Assembly: GCA_964650525.1 (NCBI GenBank)
Contig: CAZYUA010000002.1
Coordinates: 62,001-126,000, forward strand
Origin: UBA1413 sp964650525
Lineage (GTDB): Bacteria > Bacteroidota > Bacteroidia > Bacteroidales > Prolixibacteraceae
DNA length: 64,000 nucleotides
Direction of reading: 5' to 3'
The position numbers and the translations under genes were made by a program. The notes beneath the pieces were generated by a model. It worked only from the letters and a program-made list of their open reading frames with translations, did not search any database and was not told the origin of the DNA. This document shows positions 52,242-61,649 of the stretch, piece by piece (the first letter of the stretch is position 1; each line of letters starts with the position of its first letter).

Positions 52242-53474
52242 ATGACAAAATACTATTCACTGGATAAGGACAGGATCCGGATTCTCCTGCTGGAAGGGAT
52301 CCATCCCTCTGCAGTACAAAGCTTTGAAGAAGCCGGATACACCCGGGTTGAGTACCTTAAAACTGCTCTGGACGAGAGGGAACTGGAGAAACGGATCCGG
52401 GAATTTCACATGGTAGGCATCCGTTCCAGGACCCAGCTTACGGCAGGTATATTGTCTGCAGCAGGTAAGCTCTTCGCCATCGGTTGTTACAGTATCGGCA
52501 CCAACCAGGTTGATCACCAGACCGCCAGAATGCTGGGAATACCTGTTTTCAACGCTCCTTTCAGCAATACGCGCTCCGTAGCCGAACTGGTCATTGCAGA
52601 AGCCATTCTTCTGATGCGTGAGGTCCCTCTGAAAAATGCCGCCGCCCACCGTGGAAAATGGATCAAATCTGCTACTCATTCGTATGAAATCCGGGATAAA
52701 AACATTGGCATCATCGGGTATGGGCATATTGGATCGCAGGTTTCCATTCTGGCCGAAGCTCTCGGCATGAATGTTTATTATTTCGATATAGAGAAAAAAC
52801 TGAGCCTTGGAAAGGCCATTCCCTGCCACACGCTGGAGGAATTGCTCGGAATAGCGGATATTGTGACCCTCCACGTTCCGGAAACGGAGCTTACCTGCCG
52901 GATGATCGGGGCCCCGCAACTGGCCGCTATGAAAAAAGGAGGCCTTCTCATCAATGCTTCCCGCGGTTCCGTTGTCGACTACCCGGCACTGGCTGCTGCC
53001 TTAAAAAGCAATCACCTGGCTGGTGCTGCTGCTGACGTGTTTCCTGAGGAACCTGCTTCCAACGACGATCCTTTCCTGACGGAACTACAGGAATTCGATA
53101 ACGTCATCCTGACACCCCACATCGGGGGCAGTACCCGGGAAGCCCAGGAAAAAATCGGAATGGAGGTCACAGAAAAACTGATCCGTTACTCCGACAACGG
53201 CTCTACCATAGGGGCAGTGAACTTCCCCCAAATTTCCCTCCGGCCGAACGAAAACAAACAACGCTTTCTCCATATTCATAAGAATATGCCCGGGTTACTG
53301 AGAAACGTGAATTATGTGTTTACCGAAAAAGGAATCAACATAGCTGCGGAGTATCTCCAAACCGACGGGGAGATCGGCTATGTTATCATCGATACAGAAA
53401 GCGAGTTGAGTACCTCTATCCTGAAGGAGCTGAAAAGCATACCTCACACCATCCGGGCCAGGATGCTCTATTAG
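52242..53474 (+). CDS. serA: D-3-phosphoglycerate dehydrogenase
   Basis: 410 residues, like the E. coli enzyme. The substrate domain has LLLEGIHPSAVQSFEEAGY and FAIGCYSIGTNQVDHQTARMLGIPVFNAPFSNTRSVAELVI. The NAD domain has IGIIGYGHIGSQVSILAEALGM, ADIVTLHVPET, INASRGSVVDYPALA and the catalytic His in VILTPHIGGSTREAQ. A C-terminal ACT domain (about 335-410, HIHKNMPGLLRNVNYVFTEKGINIAAEYL) binds serine for feedback. First step of serine synthesis. Convergent with the PH-domain gene; no serC is nearby. Confidence 0.95.
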   Translation: MTKYYSLDKDRIRILLLEGIHPSAVQSFEEAGYTRVEYLKTALDERELEKRIREFHMVGIRSRTQLTAGILSAAGKLFAIGCYSIGTNQVDHQTARMLGIPVFNAPFSNTRSVAELVIAEAILLMREVPLKNAAAHRGKWIKSATHSYEIRDKNIGIIGYGHIGSQVSILAEALGMNVYYFDIEKKLSLGKAIPCHTLEELLGIADIVTLHVPETELTCRMIGAPQLAAMKKGGLLINASRGSVVDYPALAAALKSNHLAGAAADVFPEEPASNDDPFLTELQEFDNVILTPHIGGSTREAQEKIGMEVTEKLIRYSDNGSTIGAVNFPQISLRPNENKQRFLHIHKNMPGLLRNVNYVFTEKGINIAAEYLQTDGEIGYVIIDTESELSTSILKELKSIPHTIRARMLY

Positions 53475-53493
53475 CATCCTTTTCTGGTCCGTA

Positions 53494-53865
53494 TCAGGAT
53501 GAGATCTCCTGGAACATTTTGCGGAACTCCAGAGGCTTGGAGATAGAATCAAAAATTTCCCTCGTTCCACCGGTACCCACAATCGTAATTGCTCCAAAAC
53601 CGAAGAGGCGGCCCCACAGCGACTGATCCACGTTAACCGTCTCAATCTTGTTCAGGTTCATTTCGAAAGTTGCCCGGGCTATCAGTCCCCTCTTCATGAT
53701 CACCCGCTTGTTGGTTATCACAAACTCACTGGTTTTCTGAACGATCAACGGATAAAGGAACAAGGTGAACAATCCCGACAGGGTAACATAAATCTTCCAG
53801 TGCAGGTGGGCTTCATATTCCACATGCTCATCCCTTAACAGGTTCTTATCAACATAACTTCCCAT
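53494..53865 (-). CDS. Small bacterial PH (bPH2/YdbT-like) membrane protein
   Basis: 123 residues from the ATG at 53865 (a TTG three codons earlier is open). A hydrophobic segment (WKIYVTLSGLFTLFLYPLIV) is followed by the bPH2 domain: TSEFVITNKRVIMKRGLIARATFEMNLNKIETVNVDQSLWGRLFGFGAITIVGTGG and a closing helix. These proteins are membrane-attached; the ligand is unknown. Convergent with serA with a 19-base gap, where CATCCT...AGGATG may form a weak hairpin. Confidence 0.88.
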   Translation of the reverse strand: MGSYVDKNLLRDEHVEYEAHLHWKIYVTLSGLFTLFLYPLIVQKTSEFVITNKRVIMKRGLIARATFEMNLNKIETVNVDQSLWGRLFGFGAITIVGTGGTREIFDSISKPLEFRKMFQEISS

Positions 53866-54073
53866 GGCTAACAAATTGGTAAAACAGGTTTACGATCAAA
53901 CCGGGATGCAAATATAAAGCTAATTACGTTGTTGCGGAAATGGCAGCGATTCTACGTTTTTGTTGTCAGGAAACCGGCTCCCGGACAAGCTGCGGGGGAG
54001 ACATTTTCACGATAAGGCCCCCCGATGGCCAGCTACAGAGAGGCAGACCACCGGAGAAAATCTCTGACCCGGC

Positions 54074-54625
54074 TCAGGGAACCAGGCACTCAAGCATCTC
54101 CCTCCTCTTACGGATCAAATCGGTGAGCTCTGTAACCATATTGCTGTTAACCTGCAAGGCCATCGGAATCACATACGCTTCGGTTTCATCGAGATATCTG
54201 GCCATCTTTTCGTAGGAATAGACATCCCTGTGGAGATCGGTAAGATTGCTGATCCGGTCGGCAACTTTCAGTATTTTGGCATCGGCAGAACCTGTTTCCA
54301 GGATCTTTTTCAGGTAAACAGCTTTGGAATCGCATCTTTTCCGGGTCACCTCCAGCACCAGGTCAACCACTCTTGCCGCATCGGCATCTATGGTCTGCAA
54401 TTCCCATATATTAGTCAAAGGCACCTCTTCGATTAGGTCGTGGATCAACGAAGCCTTCAACAAAACAGCATTATCAAAATATTTGTAATCCAACAAAATG
54501 CCCAGAGTAGCAAAGGCATGCCGGAACTGGTTCCCTCCCACCTTTCTCTCGTTACTGATCAGCGCTGTGGCTTTGATAATGTAGGGGGCAAGTACAAGAT
54601 TGGATAAAATGGTGATGTCATTCAT
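54074..54625 (-). CDS. HD-domain phosphohydrolase, SpoT/Mesh1-like hydrolase only
   Basis: 183 residues from the ATG at 54625. A zinc-type HD signature is visible: QFRHAFATLGILL (first His), LLKASLIHDLIEEVP (HD pair), and KILKVADRISNLTDL (distal Asp). The spacing matches the hydrolase domain of RelA/SpoT, without synthetase, TGS or ACT domains, similar to small alarmone hydrolases such as Mesh1. It may cleave (p)ppGpp or another nucleotide. The upstream gene on the same strand is the acyltransferase-like protein, whose stop is about 110 bases away. Confidence 0.8.
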   Translation of the reverse strand: MNDITILSNLVLAPYIIKATALISNERKVGGNQFRHAFATLGILLDYKYFDNAVLLKASLIHDLIEEVPLTNIWELQTIDADAARVVDLVLEVTRKRCDSKAVYLKKILETGSADAKILKVADRISNLTDLHRDVYSYEKMARYLDETEAYVIPMALQVNSNMVTELTDLIRKRREMLECLVP

Positions 54626-54735
54626 GCAGATAGAATCCGAAATTGGCCCCTTAAAAATAGTTAAAAACGAACGATTTGTCCGGAAGTTCCGGTAACAAGA
54701 GGGGAAATTTAACATTGGAATAACCCGCAAACAGA

Positions 54736-55563
54736 TTACAGGGTTCCACCGGTAATTTCAGGAGTTTTTTCGAGCAGTCCGGGGTTTTTGACGATGTATT
54801 TCAGGTAGCGGAAGAGCCTGCCGCCGTGCGAACCGTCACATACGCGGTGATCGAGGGCAGCCCCCAGGGTGATGATCTTCCGGGGAACGATTTCCTCGTT
54901 GACGACCCAGGGTTTCTTATTCACTGCACCGAGAATCAGCACAAAGGAGACGTTCGATGTGGGCATGAGCGCCGGAAATCCCAGATCCAGCCCCAGGGTT
55001 CCGATGTTTGACACAATGAACGACCCGAAACTGTTGGGCGTCAATCCCCATCGCTTAAAGGAAAAGCCCCAGCTTATTGTGTATAACTGGAGAAACTTAA
55101 AAAGCCATTGACGAAAGGGCCATGGAATGGCTGCCAGCCGGCCTTTCATGTCCATAGTTTTATTTTCCACGCCTGTCCTGGCCTTTTTTATTTCAACAGA
55201 CATGATTTCTGACATTTCCTCAAGGGTAATCTGATCCGCGTTGTGAATTTTTATGGAACCCATCTCTGATCCTTCCAGCAAAACACTAACCATGGCATCA
55301 ATCTGTGGCCGTGAGATAACCTTACCCCTCCGGATATAAGTATTAAGCTCGGGAATTTCAAACCGCAACGCCCGGGCAGCAGCCAGCGTGAAAACGTGCG
55401 TCAGGGTGATCTTAAGGCCCTGTCTCCTCTTTTCAGCCACATAGGCTTCCAGGTCGGTAACATCCACCTCAGACTGGCCCAGGATCTTCGAATCCACCGG
55501 CTTTTTGTAAATGGCGGAGGCGACCATCCTCCATTCATTGTTAAGGTTTGTGGTAGTTTTCAT
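54736..55563 (-). CDS. Stand-alone 2-oxoacid dehydrogenase acyltransferase catalytic domain
   Basis: About 275 residues from the ATG at 55563. The whole protein is the catalytic E2 fold (CAT-like): early K-x-T-L-T-H-V-F-T-L-A-A-A-R-A-L, then SFGSFIVSNIGTLGLDLGFPALMP, and the active-site block LGAALDHRVCDGSHGGRLF with H-x3-D-G. There is no lipoyl domain and no E1/E3-binding domain, so it cannot be a normal E2 core. It may acylate a small substrate with acyl-CoA, as chloramphenicol acetyltransferase does; the substrate is unknown. Confidence 0.88.
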   Translation of the reverse strand: MKTTTNLNNEWRMVASAIYKKPVDSKILGQSEVDVTDLEAYVAEKRRQGLKITLTHVFTLAAARALRFEIPELNTYIRRGKVISRPQIDAMVSVLLEGSEMGSIKIHNADQITLEEMSEIMSVEIKKARTGVENKTMDMKGRLAAIPWPFRQWLFKFLQLYTISWGFSFKRWGLTPNSFGSFIVSNIGTLGLDLGFPALMPTSNVSFVLILGAVNKKPWVVNEEIVPRKIITLGAALDHRVCDGSHGGRLFRYLKYIVKNPGLLEKTPEITGGTL

Positions 55564-55834
55564 AAGGTTTCGTTTAGAAGGCAGCCCTGACCCTTTGGAA
55601 TCAGGCAGGACCTGACGATCCCAAAGCCAAATCCCTGTCAATACGTTTCACTTACAACGATTCTTTCCCAGGAAAACAATCTGAGAATATTCATTTAACC
55701 GCTGTAAAGATAATTTTTTTTGAATAGGTCAAACGAAGGAGGGAATGAAGGAGGAAACGATTAAAAAAACATGCAAGGATTCCTTTTCTGAACTTAAAAA
55801 ATAAAAGGTGACGAAGGAGGGTAAAACTGCTTTC
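55564..55834 (+). other. Spacer with repeated ACGAAGGAGGG
   Basis: 271 bases, AT-rich toward the right. The word ACGAAGGAGGG occurs near 55733 and again near 55811, with GAAGGAGG between. No ORF or terminator is clear. I cannot assign a role. Confidence 0.35.
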
Positions 55835-57226
55835 TTAAAATGGCCATTGGAGTCTTTTTTTTAACTCATCGAGGCCATGGATGGCATGAGTGGGCAGTTT
55901 TTCTCCCGATTCACCAAAAACCAGCATTTCCTTCATCGGTTGGACGGTGCATGCAGATTCATCGATTTTTCCGGTTTTATCGGTCAAGGCATGTAAGGAA
56001 AGCCCGAATTGGTTTGCCAAATACCGAAGTACGGCCTCCCGTTTAGAGGGTCCGTAGTCATGGCCCTCCAGCGGAAAGTGAGCGTTTTCTACCGCTTCTG
56101 AGCTGCCGTACAAAGCATAGATCTCTCTGACAGCAGGAAACTCAATGTCAGGGGTAGCAGAGGTCCAGTCTCCCCCATCGGAAACCAGCAACAAAGGCCG
56201 GGGGGCTGCCATGGCAGCAATTTCGGCGTTGTTGGTGCCATAAAGGCTGCATCCATGGATAGGCATGCCGCTTTCGCAGGGACATCCGCCATAAAACCAG
56301 GAGGAGACCATCACCACAGGAACACTTACCCGGATGCGGTTGTCGAGGGCGGCAGCCAGCAGGGTCTGAGTCCCTCCGCCAGAGGCTCCGGTCATGGCGA
56401 TACGCGTAGAATCCACTTCCGGTAAACCGGTTAAAAAATCGACAACCCGCAGCGAATTCCAGGTTTGCACCGCTTGTGCCAAACCGGTACGGTGGTCGTC
56501 GAAAGCGAACTGCAACGCCGACTCTCCTTTGGCAAACATGTCATAACTGAACACCACGACTCCCATCCGTGCCAGCGCAGCTGCCAGCCGTTGCGAACTT
56601 TCGCCGTAGTGCTGGATTTCACCATGTCCCTGCGCCACCAGAACTGCGGGAAACGGCGGCTTCCGCTTCAGGGGACGGTAAAGGGTGCCACTGAGATAGA
56701 GTCCCGGAAAGGTCTCCAGGGCTACATTTTCAGTAGTGTATCCTTCGTGTTTCCGCTTGGGCGTGAACACCGGATTCAGCGGATTTTCCGGCAGGAACAA
56801 CTCCAGGCGCAGGGCTTTGCCCATACACTCCTGCAATTCCCGCCTCCTGTCCTGCCAATCAGCAAGTTCCGGATAGAGGGAACGTAATTGTGCAAGATGC
56901 GCCCTGCCCTCTTCAGGCGTGCGGCGGTGATACTGAAAAGGAGTGATCTGATATTCCCCCGGCGCTGACTCACGGAAGATAAGGTCGTGGGGGCCCAGCA
57001 CGGCACAAAGAGTTGACCCGACGTCGTTTTTCATCCTCCAATGGGCAAAACTTACCATTTTGCCGGCTACGACCTTTTCCTCAGCCACAATCTTTACCTG
57101 AAACCGCTTTTCCATCTCATCCAGCACCTCCTTGAGAGGTTTGCGATACATCTCATCCGGCGATTGAGCTGGTAGCTTTCCGCACAGAGTACCCAGCAGC
57201 AGGGTAATACAAATAAAACATCTCAT
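55835..57226 (-). CDS. Exported acetyl-xylan-esterase-like alpha/beta hydrolase with STN-like N-domain
   Basis: 463 residues with a signal peptide (cleavage near LPAQ). Residues 25-95 resemble an STN/secretin-type short domain (RKPLKEVLDEMEKRFQVKIVAEE). The hydrolase domain shows FPAVLVAQGHGEIQHYG, VVVFSYDMFAKGES, the nucleophile in MTGASGGGTQTLLAAAL, AAPRPLLLVSDGGDWT with a likely Asp, and FPLEGHDYGPSKRE with the catalytic His. Fits acetyl-xylan-esterase-like carbohydrate esterases. It lies in the xylan-side-chain region with GH67 and the GH43 remnant, all minus except GH67. Confidence 0.85.
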   Translation of the reverse strand: MRCFICITLLLGTLCGKLPAQSPDEMYRKPLKEVLDEMEKRFQVKIVAEEKVVAGKMVSFAHWRMKNDVGSTLCAVLGPHDLIFRESAPGEYQITPFQYHRRTPEEGRAHLAQLRSLYPELADWQDRRRELQECMGKALRLELFLPENPLNPVFTPKRKHEGYTTENVALETFPGLYLSGTLYRPLKRKPPFPAVLVAQGHGEIQHYGESSQRLAAALARMGVVVFSYDMFAKGESALQFAFDDHRTGLAQAVQTWNSLRVVDFLTGLPEVDSTRIAMTGASGGGTQTLLAAALDNRIRVSVPVVMVSSWFYGGCPCESGMPIHGCSLYGTNNAEIAAMAAPRPLLLVSDGGDWTSATPDIEFPAVREIYALYGSSEAVENAHFPLEGHDYGPSKREAVLRYLANQFGLSLHALTDKTGKIDESACTVQPMKEMLVFGESGEKLPTHAIHGLDELKKRLQWPF

Positions 57227-57288
57227 CTCTTTTTTTTATGTCCAACAAAATAGATTTCCTGAAATCCTTCAGCCACGGGGCGTACACG

Positions 57289-58743
57289 TCAGGGCAGTAT
57301 GGTCACGATCACCCGCCGGTACCGGGTCAGGGCAGGTTCGCCGGTATCGGAAACCGCCAGGATGATATGCAGGGTCTCCGGTTGGGTGACTGCGGGAGCG
57401 GTAAAAAATGCCGCCTTAGCCTTGTCATTCATTATTTCCAGGGGCTTATTGCTCTCAAAAGTACCCACTTCACGATAGTAAATCCATTTGAACGTCAAAG
57501 GGTCACCATCCGGGTCGGAAGAAGGTCCGGCATCAAGGGTAACCGTTTCCCTGCTCCGGAATGTCATCCTCTCCGGATGGGAAAGCAGGGCCAGGGGAGG
57601 ATGGTTGGCCTCACCCCAGGAGCTTACACACCAATCCATGCGGGCTGCAAAATCGTTCTGATACGCTTCTCTCCAGCGCCAGATGGTAGCCTTATTGGTA
57701 TGGTGCAGCTTTCCGTCAATCCCCACCACTTCATCTTCGGTATCGGTCCAGATAGGCCGGGTCTCGGGGCCTGAAAACCATTTGCGGGTACGCGGGAGAT
57801 AGTACTCGTAACGTCCTCCCCATCCCCCGTAACCGGGATGCTCCGGATCGTTCAGTCCGTTAGTAACAAGAAAGAGAAAAGTGGGGGTATCACCTTCCAT
57901 CAGGAAAACGGTATGGGGATGTTCAGCCCCCAGGGGGCCATGGTTTGTCCGGATATGCTCATCCAGCCAGGGATTGTCGACAAGGGAGAAATCAGCCCCT
58001 CCGAAACCATGCATTCTGTCGCCGCTGATGCCGCTCCATGTGGCATAATGGTAGGCTCCCCGGCTGTGTATCCCGGGACTGACGATATAAAAGAGCGCAG
58101 GAAAGGTCGTTCGCAGCCAGGGACCTGCATCATCCTGGTCGGAAATCGTATAAACCCGTAATTTCGAGACAAACCTCTCCGACTCTTCGGGGGTACGGGT
58201 CATCTTAACCTTCCACAAGGCCTGCGCCAGACAGTTGGCTCCGCCCCAGATGGTTACCCATACCGGCCGGCTGTCGGGTTTGTCTACAACCGAAATAATC
58301 CATTCGGACCCTTCGGAATCCTTATCCGCACCGACAGCCGACATTCCGTACCCGGGGTATCCCCGTTTGATGACACTTTGCAGGAAGGCTTCTTCCGGAA
58401 ATCCCGGTTCATGCAGCAACAGGTTATCCTGTACCTTGCCATAAGCAGCTACTATATCACGGATTCTCCAGTCCGCAATTTTCTCACGCTGGTGCGTGGA
58501 GGTGGTGGCAATCAGTCCCTCCACCTCCCATTGATTGGAATAGGTGAGAAATCGGACCAGCGACATGGCGTCGTCGGGTTCGTTTTCGATATCAGTCAGG
58601 ACCAAAACCCTCCGTTTCGGCAGGTCCTCGGTTGCCAAACTGTTCAGGGCTGCGACAACCACCAGCAACCATCCCACATTAAACCTGAAAAATGCTCGCA
58701 TCATCCGGATTTTTTTGTTCTGTTGTACCATTCTGTTAATCAT
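57289..58743 (-). CDS. DUF1593 nucleoside-hydrolase-like exported protein
   Basis: 484 residues; the true start may be the ATG 14 codons in (58701), which opens the signal peptide (FNVGWLLVVVAALNSLA). The nucleoside-hydrolase-like block RRVLVLTDIENEPDDAMSLVRFL carries the acidic metal-site motif, followed by EVEGLIATTSTHQ, VTIWGGANCLAQALW and a C-terminal Ig-like domain (VTLDAGPSSDPDGDPLTFKWIYY). These are marks of DUF1593, found near polysaccharide-degradation genes such as Sde_0182. Substrate unknown; probably a secreted sugar-releasing enzyme or binder. Downstream is the esterase gene. Confidence 0.88.
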   Translation of the reverse strand: MINRMVQQNKKIRMMRAFFRFNVGWLLVVVAALNSLATEDLPKRRVLVLTDIENEPDDAMSLVRFLTYSNQWEVEGLIATTSTHQREKIADWRIRDIVAAYGKVQDNLLLHEPGFPEEAFLQSVIKRGYPGYGMSAVGADKDSEGSEWIISVVDKPDSRPVWVTIWGGANCLAQALWKVKMTRTPEESERFVSKLRVYTISDQDDAGPWLRTTFPALFYIVSPGIHSRGAYHYATWSGISGDRMHGFGGADFSLVDNPWLDEHIRTNHGPLGAEHPHTVFLMEGDTPTFLFLVTNGLNDPEHPGYGGWGGRYEYYLPRTRKWFSGPETRPIWTDTEDEVVGIDGKLHHTNKATIWRWREAYQNDFAARMDWCVSSWGEANHPPLALLSHPERMTFRSRETVTLDAGPSSDPDGDPLTFKWIYYREVGTFESNKPLEIMNDKAKAAFFTAPAVTQPETLHIILAVSDTGEPALTRYRRVIVTILP

Positions 58744-59178
58744 TCACAGCCGGGTCGTTATGAATGGTCCGGAAGGTATCCAAACAGGCACTGCCGCCGG
58801 TTCCCTCCTCATTGTAACCAAAAAGCCCAACCCGGGTTCGTTTCCGGAAGCCGGGGGGTTTCCAATGCCGTTTCTGTCGATGTCAACCCCAATCACCGGA
58901 CGGTTGTCGTGCCAGTACATGGGTTGGAGGTGTATCAACTGGAAACGTCGAATCTTCTGCATGGTAAACCTTTATTGAAATTTCACCCATTGCAGCAGCG
59001 TTCTTCCCTGTTCAAAGGTAGCCATAGGATCTGTTACTTCAAAGATATAGTAGGGTTCAATAGCGATTTTCGGGAGAGAAACTGTTTTTTCCCTATTTTC
59101 GTTTACATTTACAGAAAGAGGGGAATGGGCAATGATAAAGCTTGCCGGAAACCTGAAGAGGAGATTTCTGCCGTACAT
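58744..59178 (-). pseudogene. Remnants of a GH43-type glycosidase
   Basis: On the minus strand two short frames lie end to end. The left one (58744-58962) reads FQLIHLQPMYWHDNRPVIGV and then D-R-N-G-I-G, a close likeness to the H-L-Q-P-M-x-W...W-P-V-I-G-x-D block of GH43 beta-xylosidases/arabinofuranosidases; here Arg replaces the usual Trp before PVIG. The right one (58972-59178) ends TLLQWVKFQ and stops and could be the end of another protein. No full domain or start exists, so it is a decayed gene. The rest of the 582-base interval to 59325 shows nothing clear. Confidence 0.55.
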
Positions 59179-59325
59179 GGAAAACAGCTGTCAGACAGGA
59201 TACGGGCAGGGACACTGCATACCTCAGGTATTCCTGTCTCCTGGTACCAGGGTAAGGGGAATAAAGAGGATTAACACCAGGCCATGATTGACGATACTGG
59301 TACTATCGGTTAACAATAAGGGTTA

Positions 59326-61473
59326 ATGATGAAAAGAGTTCTGTACTGGATTGGTATTATGATACTCCCCTGTTTGTCTACAGGAGAAAACGGGTATGAC
59401 CTTTGGTTAAGATATAAGCCTTTGCCGGAATCCCTGGCAACGGAATACAAAGGGTGCCTTTCCTCGGTAAGGGTAGCCGGCAAGTCCCCGGTTCTTGAAG
59501 CTGCAAGGGCGGAGTTGGAACTGGCCATGGAGGGAATGACGGGAATCAAGCCCGTAACGACGGGGAAGACACTTCCGGGAGGTCTGGTGATGGGTCCACA
59601 CCTCGAGAAGCAGTTCCGGCAGCACCTGAAACCGGAAGAGGTCGAAGCCTGCGGACCCGAAGGATATATCCTGCGGACCATTGATTTGCAAAAAGGGAAG
59701 GCACTATTGATTACGGGCACTACCGAAGCCGGTGTTCTTTACGGGGTATTTACGCTCATACGGATGATGCAGACAGGGAAAAGCATCGCGTATCTGGACC
59801 TTCATCAGGTGCCGGCATGGCAGCTGCGGTTGCTCAACCATTGGGACAATCTCAACGGTACCGTGGAGCGTGGCTATGCCGGCCGTTCCATCTGGTGGAA
59901 CCGGGAAGAGGATGCCCCCACCCTGGCTGCACAGTATAAGACCTATGCCCGAGCCAATGCTTCCGTGGGGATCAACGGCGCCGTCCTCAACAATGTGAAT
60001 GCCTCGCCTGCAGTGCTCCACCCGGATACGATCCGTACATTTGCCTTTGTGGCAGATCAGTTAAGACCCTATCACATAAAGGTATATATGGCGGTCAACT
60101 TTTCCTCGCCGGCTCTGCTTGGTGGTCTTCCGGATTCGGATCCCCTGAATCCGGCCGTTATCCGGTGGTGGAAGGATAAGGTGAAGGAGATCTATACGGT
60201 TATTCCCGATTTCGGGGGTTTTTTGGTGAAGGCCAATTCAGAGGGGCAGCCCGGTCCCCAAAATTACGGGCGGACCCATGCCGATGGCGCCAATATGCTG
60301 GCGGAAGCACTGAAGCCTTACAATGGTGTGGTGATGTGGCGGGCCTTTGTGTATGAACCATCCGGGGAAGACCGGGCCAAACAGGCCTATAAGGAATTTG
60401 TACCCCTCGACGGTAAATTTGACAGCAATGTGATCATCCAGGTAAAAAACGGACCTGTGGATTTCCAGCCCCGGGAACCTTTCAGCCCGCTGTTCGGAGC
60501 CATGAAGAAGAGCTCCCTGATGGTTGAATTCCAGATCACCCAGGAATACCTGGGGTTCTCGGATCATCTGGTCTACCTGGCCCCCCTTCAGAAAGAGTGC
60601 CTGGACAGTGATACCTGGTGCTGGGGCAAAGGGTCTTCCGTAGCCAGAGTCACCGACGGTTCACTCTTCTCCTCAGGCGTTACCGCCATCGCCGGCGTTG
60701 CCAATACAGGCAGGGACACCAACTGGTGTGGCCACCACTTTGCCCAGGCCAACTGGTATGCCTTTGGCCGGCTCGCATGGAACCACCAACTCACCGCCCG
60801 GGATATCGCCCAGGAGTGGCTGGCCATGACCTTCACCCCTGATCCCTCTTTCACGGAGCCGGTCCTCAGCCTGATGATGCGGTCACGCGAAGCTGCCGTC
60901 AGCTATATGACCCCCCTGGGACTCCACCACCTCATGGGATGGAGCCATCATTACGGACCGGAACCCTGGACCCGGATCCCCGGAGCTCGCCCCGACTGGC
61001 TTCCCGCTTATTACCATAATGCATCACCCAAAGGTATCGGGTTCGACCGTTCTCCCTCAGGAAGTAACGCCGTCGATCAGTACCATTCCCCCCTGAAAGA
61101 AATGTTCGGCAATCCGCAAACCTGCCCGCTGAACCTCCTCCTCTGGTTTCATCACCTCCCATGGAACTACCCTTTGTCTTCAGGGAGAAACCTCTGGGAA
61201 GAACTTTGCTTCCGCTACCAGTCGGGTGTGGAGGAGGCAAGACAATTCCAGATTATCTGGGACAATTTGGAAGGATTTATTGATCAGCAACGATTCAGCG
61301 AAGTGCAGTACAAACTTAAGATCCAAACCCGGGAAGCTGCCTGGTGGAAGGATGCCTGCCTGCTTTACTTCCAGACCTTCTCCGGCATGTCCTTTCCCCA
61401 TGACATGGAACGCCCCGTCCACGACCTGGATGAGCTGAAAAAACTGAAATTCAACCTGACTCATCACAACTGA
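59326..61473 (+). CDS. aguA: GH67 alpha-glucuronidase
   Basis: 715 residues with a signal peptide. An N-terminal GH67 beta domain (about 20-145) precedes a TIM barrel: LLNHWDNLNGTVERGYAGRSIWW at the entry. The three catalytic acids are Glu306 (NSEGQPGP), Asp379 (NGPVDFQPREP) and Glu407 (ITQEYLGF). Their spacing of 73 and 28 equals that of the Cellvibrio enzyme (E292, D365, E393), which supports activity. The C-domain contains HHLMGWSHHYGPEPW. It removes 4-O-methyl-glucuronic acid from xylo-oligosaccharides, after which CE15 and esterase functions elsewhere would assist. Confidence 0.95.
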   Translation: MMKRVLYWIGIMILPCLSTGENGYDLWLRYKPLPESLATEYKGCLSSVRVAGKSPVLEAARAELELAMEGMTGIKPVTTGKTLPGGLVMGPHLEKQFRQHLKPEEVEACGPEGYILRTIDLQKGKALLITGTTEAGVLYGVFTLIRMMQTGKSIAYLDLHQVPAWQLRLLNHWDNLNGTVERGYAGRSIWWNREEDAPTLAAQYKTYARANASVGINGAVLNNVNASPAVLHPDTIRTFAFVADQLRPYHIKVYMAVNFSSPALLGGLPDSDPLNPAVIRWWKDKVKEIYTVIPDFGGFLVKANSEGQPGPQNYGRTHADGANMLAEALKPYNGVVMWRAFVYEPSGEDRAKQAYKEFVPLDGKFDSNVIIQVKNGPVDFQPREPFSPLFGAMKKSSLMVEFQITQEYLGFSDHLVYLAPLQKECLDSDTWCWGKGSSVARVTDGSLFSSGVTAIAGVANTGRDTNWCGHHFAQANWYAFGRLAWNHQLTARDIAQEWLAMTFTPDPSFTEPVLSLMMRSREAAVSYMTPLGLHHLMGWSHHYGPEPWTRIPGARPDWLPAYYHNASPKGIGFDRSPSGSNAVDQYHSPLKEMFGNPQTCPLNLLLWFHHLPWNYPLSSGRNLWEELCFRYQSGVEEARQFQIIWDNLEGFIDQQRFSEVQYKLKIQTREAAWWKDACLLYFQTFSGMSFPHDMERPVHDLDELKKLKFNLTHHN

Positions 61474-61649
61474 GGAATCCAATGGCAATATCGGGAATGG
61501 GCATTGAAACAAAACTGTTCAAGAATCAGGCTTTCCGGAAACCTTGAAATGTCCATCCCGACTCGGTCGGGACCAACCGGGATGATGAAAACAATGGACA
61601 AACCATCTGTTTCACGAAATGAACCCTAAAAACGCAATAATTTAAACAG

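Noticed and set aside
58378..59274. 298-residue plus-strand ORF opposite the DUF1593 gene
   Set aside because: Mostly a shadow of the DUF1593 coding strand with no domain, signal peptide or promoter.
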